Source: Ciceribacter sp. T2.26MG-112.2 (GTDB taxonomy: Bacteria; Pseudomonadota; Alphaproteobacteria; Rhizobiales; Rhizobiaceae). From it: 64,000 nt of DNA. The stretch lies in the NCBI RefSeq assembly GCF_900492205.1, contig NZ_UEYQ01000013.1, forward strand, positions 30,511 through 94,510, given 5' to 3'. The position numbers and the translations under genes were made by a program. The notes under the pieces were generated by a model. It was not told the DNA's origin. It saw nothing but the letters and a program-made list of their open reading frames with translations, and made no database searches. Of the stretch, positions 61,566 to 64,000 are shown piece by piece (within the stretch, counting starts at the first letter, position 1; the number at the start of each line of letters is the position of its first letter).

Positions 61566-62517
61566 CCGGCACCCAGTCGAAATTGCTGTCGTCGCGCCTG
61601 ACATGCCCGATGCCGGGAAACGCGATATGGGCGCCGGCGACCAGATAGCCCTCGGCCACCGCCTCGTCGAAGGCTTTGGCCCGTGCGGCGATCGCAGCGT
61701 CCTTGTCGTGATCAAATTCGATTGTCACATCCGGCTGGTCGAACTGCAGAACGTCGCCATGGGTGATGTCGCCCCAGAAGACGATCTTGCTGCCCTGGCT
61801 TTCCACCACGATGGCGCTGTGGCCTGCCGTATGGCCGGCCCTGAGGATCGACCCGAAACCAGGCAGAACATCGCCGTCGTCGGCGAAGGTCTCGAAACGG
61901 CCCGCGTCGATATAGGGTGTCAGGGCGGCATGGGCCTCAGTGAATTGCGTCTTGATTGCCTCCGCCGCCTTCTGCCGTTCGGCTGGATCCCGCCAGAACG
62001 CCGCCTCGCGCTGGTTGACATGCAGGGTGGCGTTTTCAAAGACGCGCTTGCCTTCGATGGCCAGACCGCCGGAATGGTCGGTGTGGACATGGGTGAGAAT
62101 CACGTCATCGATATCGGCGGCGCTGTAGCCGGAGGCCTCGATATTGGCGACGAGATGGCCGAGCGAAGGTCCCAGGTATCTTCCGGTGCCGGCATCGATC
62201 AGCACGAGCTTTTCGCCGGTGTTGACCAGGAAGGCGTTGACCGAGGTCTCCGTGGGGTTGCCCTGGAAGGCGGCGGCAAGGGCGGCTGTTGCCTCTGTCT
62301 CGGTGGTGTTTCGGTAGAGCTTGGCCAGCGGCAGGGAAATGGTGCCGTCGGACAGGGCAGTGACCTCGACGGCGCCGAGGTTCAGACGATAGAAGGCCGG
62401 TGCCTGGCGCGCCGCAAACGGCGCCTTGGCAGAGGCCGACAGCGGCAGGGTGGCTGCGGCGCCGGCGGCCAGCACCGCGGTGCCGGCAGTTTTCAGAATG
62501 GATCGACGTGTGTGCAT
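61543..62517 (-). CDS. MBL-fold metallohydrolase, Tat-exported
   Basis: A 324-residue protein with a twin-arginine-like signal 'HTRRSILKTAGTAVLAAGAAATLPLSASA'. The metallo-beta-lactamase motif 'THVHTDHSGG' (HxHxDH), 'RAGHTAGHSAIVV' and 'VFWGDITHGD' bind two metals. Its folded, metal-loaded export by Tat is plausible. Members include lactonases and other hydrolases; the substrate is unknown. It is divergent from a LysR gene (97 bp gap), its likely regulator. Confidence 0.88.
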   Translation of the reverse strand: MHTRRSILKTAGTAVLAAGAAATLPLSASAKAPFAARQAPAFYRLNLGAVEVTALSDGTISLPLAKLYRNTTETEATAALAAAFQGNPTETSVNAFLVNTGEKLVLIDAGTGRYLGPSLGHLVANIEASGYSAADIDDVILTHVHTDHSGGLAIEGKRVFENATLHVNQREAAFWRDPAERQKAAEAIKTQFTEAHAALTPYIDAGRFETFADDGDVLPGFGSILRAGHTAGHSAIVVESQGSKIVFWGDITHGDVLQFDQPDVTIEFDHDKDAAIAARAKAFDEAVAEGYLVAGAHIAFPGIGHVRRDDSNFDWVPVNYDSTL

Positions 62518-62614
62518 GGTGGCACTCCCGATTGTTCGATAGGACGAGGCGGCCTTGCAAGAACCTTTCAAACAGGTATCTATGGCGGGGTCAGCAATCA
62601 AATCGATGCGGCTC

Positions 62615-63589
62615 ATGGACACTATCGATCATTTCAATCTGCGTTCCTTCGACCTCAACCTTCTGGTGGCCTTCGATGCCCTGATGGCGGAGGGCAGCGT
62701 GACCAAGGCGGCGCGGCGGCTGAAGATCCAGCAGCCGGCGATGAGCCATGCGCTCTCGACGCTCCGGGTGCTGTTTCAGGACGAGCTGTTCCTGCGCAAT
62801 GGCCAGACCATGCAGCCGACGGTGCGGGCGCGTAGCTTGTCGGGGCCGATCCGCCAGGCGCTGAAGCAGGCGCAGACGGCGCTGACGGCGGCCGATATGT
62901 TCGATCCGGCGACCGAGCAGCGCGTCGTGCGCGTCGGCATGTCGGCGGAGGTGGAGCTGTTACTGCTTCCGGACCTGACGGCGCGGCTGCGCCGGCTGGC
63001 GCCGGGTATCAAGGTGCTGGCGCGCGGCTGCCAGCCGGACGAGGTGGACCGGATGCTCGACGGCGGTGCCATCGATCTTGCCGTCGGCTGCACCTATGCG
63101 CAGGCGAGCCGGCGGATCTGCGAAGTGCTGTTCGACGCCGAGGTGGCCTGCTGCTACAATCCTCAACTGCTCAAGCTGGATAACCCCGTGTCCATCGAGG
63201 CCTATCTGGCAGCCGACCACGCCGTCATCTCGCAAACGGAAAGCCTGCACGGCTGCATCAAGGAAGCGCTGGAATTTGCCGGCGTGGAGTTGAACATCGT
63301 CACGGCTGCGCCCGATTTCATGTCGGTTCTGGCCACGGCGCGTATCAGCCCGGTGATCGCCACGGTCTCGGCGCGCATCGCCCAGCGCTACGGGCCGCTG
63401 CTGGGACTTGTCACCAGCCCGGTGCCGCTGACCTTGCGGTTCCTTCCGGTCGCCATGGTCTGGCCGACCCATTCCGACAACGATCTTGCCGGGCGCTGGC
63501 TGCGCCAGCAGATCCGCGAGGTGATGAGCGAGACCCTGACGGTGACGCCGGCCACGACAATGACAACCAGCCTTAAAATCGCTTCATGA
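62615..63589 (+). CDS. LysR-family transcriptional regulator
   Basis: A 324-residue LysR protein: HTH 'LRSFDLNLLVAFDALMAEGSVTKAARRLKIQQPAMSHALSTLRVLFQDELFLRNGQTMQPTVRA' and a C-terminal effector domain ('VRVGMSAEVELLLLPDLTARLRRLAPGIKVLARGCQ'). It belongs to the NodD/SyrM-like branch by its 'FDLNLLVAFDAL' start. It is divergent from the MBL-fold gene, the usual geometry of a LysR target. Alternative in-frame starts lie at 62606 and 62582. Confidence 0.88.
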   Translation: MDTIDHFNLRSFDLNLLVAFDALMAEGSVTKAARRLKIQQPAMSHALSTLRVLFQDELFLRNGQTMQPTVRARSLSGPIRQALKQAQTALTAADMFDPATEQRVVRVGMSAEVELLLLPDLTARLRRLAPGIKVLARGCQPDEVDRMLDGGAIDLAVGCTYAQASRRICEVLFDAEVACCYNPQLLKLDNPVSIEAYLAADHAVISQTESLHGCIKEALEFAGVELNIVTAAPDFMSVLATARISPVIATVSARIAQRYGPLLGLVTSPVPLTLRFLPVAMVWPTHSDNDLAGRWLRQQIREVMSETLTVTPATTMTTSLKIAS

Positions 63590-64000
63590 GCCAGGTGATG
63601 GCGTAGTCGCCGGTGAAATTGTCGATGCTGCCGAAGGTCTTGTAGCCCTGCCGCTCATAGGCACGGCGGGCGTCGGGATTGATCGTGTCGATATAGGCAC
63701 CCTTGCAGCCGCGCGCCTTCGCCTCGTCCTCCGCCCTTTGCAGCAGCGCACCGGCCAGCCCCTGGCCGCGCCGATGCTCCGGCACGAACAGCATTTCCAC
63801 ATAGAGCCAGCCGCGCCCGGTATAGGCGACAAGGCCGCCCTCGACCCGTCCTTCCGCATTGGTCAGCGGAATGAACAGGTCGCGCCGGTCGGTCGGCCCG
63901 AGCAGGGCATTGTTGTGCGCCTTGATCCCGGAAAGGATGGTTTCACGGGCGTCGTCGGGGACGGTGTCGGAGAGGGGGAGGATGGGGCATGGGGTAAGGG
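63573..64000 (-). CDS. GNAT-family N-acetyltransferase, partial
   Basis: The frame is open to the right window edge, so the N-terminus is missing. The visible part reads 'ILSGIKAHNNALLGPTDRRDLFIPLTNAEGRVEGGLVAYTGRGWLYVEMLFV' then the acetyl-CoA motif 'PEHRRGQGLAGALLQRAEDEAKARGCKGAYIDTINPDARRAYERQGYKTFGSI'. Its 3' end overlaps the LysR gene by 17 bp. Confidence 0.85.
   Translation of the reverse strand, partial: LTPCPILPLSDTVPDDARETILSGIKAHNNALLGPTDRRDLFIPLTNAEGRVEGGLVAYTGRGWLYVEMLFVPEHRRGQGLAGALLQRAEDEAKARGCKGAYIDTINPDARRAYERQGYKTFGSIDNFTGDYAITWLMKRF

Overview
The window is chromosomal DNA from a high-GC alphaproteobacterium, almost certainly a member of the Rhizobiaceae (Rhizobium/Agrobacterium/Sinorhizobium relatives). 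The evidence is a set of genes typical of that family: a choline transporter with the ChoX ligand-binding residues, a NolR-type repressor with NolR boxes, a fused trpE(G) gene behind a Trp-Trp-Trp leader peptide, PutA with a divergent Lrp-type regulator, a ShmR-type haem receptor behind RirA-like (IRO) operators, and the mosaic palindromic repeats common between rhizobial genes. No tRNA, rRNA, CRISPR array or prophage was seen.

Layout. 0-3.4 kb: start of a sugar ABC operon (minus strand) with a divergent LacI regulator. 3.4-4.7 kb: an IS110-family element sitting inside a palindromic repeat; its left end encodes a bridge RNA whose guide segments can be read from the sequence. 4.8-10.8 kb: omega-amino-acid transaminase, nolR-like repressor, and the choXWV choline importer followed by a HugZ-like flavoprotein. 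11.1-19.2 kb: cytochrome c, then a conserved but functionally undescribed operon (coiled-coil protein, unknown protein, AAA+ ATPase, unknown protein, membrane-anchored DUF2333-type protein) carrying an embedded RelE/XRE toxin-antitoxin pair. 19.3-26.9 kb: PAS protein, LuxR solo, putR/putA, UPF0114 membrane protein, formate-tetrahydrofolate ligase. 27-34.4 kb: haem receptor, extensin-like hydrolase, trpL-trpE(G), cation efflux protein, queF. 34.5-43.2 kb: GGDEF-EAL protein, HupE/UreJ protein, lipoprotein, SelO, PNPOx-like protein, FAD-GcvT oxidoreductase.

43.26-45.01 kb is an AT-richer island with two overlapping genes: an Fe(II)/2-oxoglutarate-type oxygenase and a HEPN-like (RNxxxH) plus zinc-ribbon protein. 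It runs into the first codons of an orphan HigA-like antitoxin. 45.3-47.7 kb: aldehyde dehydrogenase flanked by palindromic repeats, including a tandem duplicated pair. 47.7-64 kb: saccharopine-dehydrogenase-like gene with divergent Lrp regulator, HD-GYP protein, ClpP-like protease, BenE-type transporter, brnTA-like module, leuA with a candidate Leu-rich leader, hydrolase, TetR regulator, phosphoesterase, Nudix, glutathionyl-hydroquinone reductase, GNAT, MBL-fold protein, LysR regulator and a GNAT gene cut by the window end.

Functional threads: choline import (choXWV), an FAD-GcvT protein of the dimethylglycine/sarcosine type and formate-THF ligase could all serve methyl-group and one-carbon metabolism, although they are not one operon. 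The strongest new observations are the IS110 bridge RNA with guides that match both the occupied site and the element ends, the oxygenase/HEPN island, and the AAA+ operon with an internal toxin-antitoxin pair.
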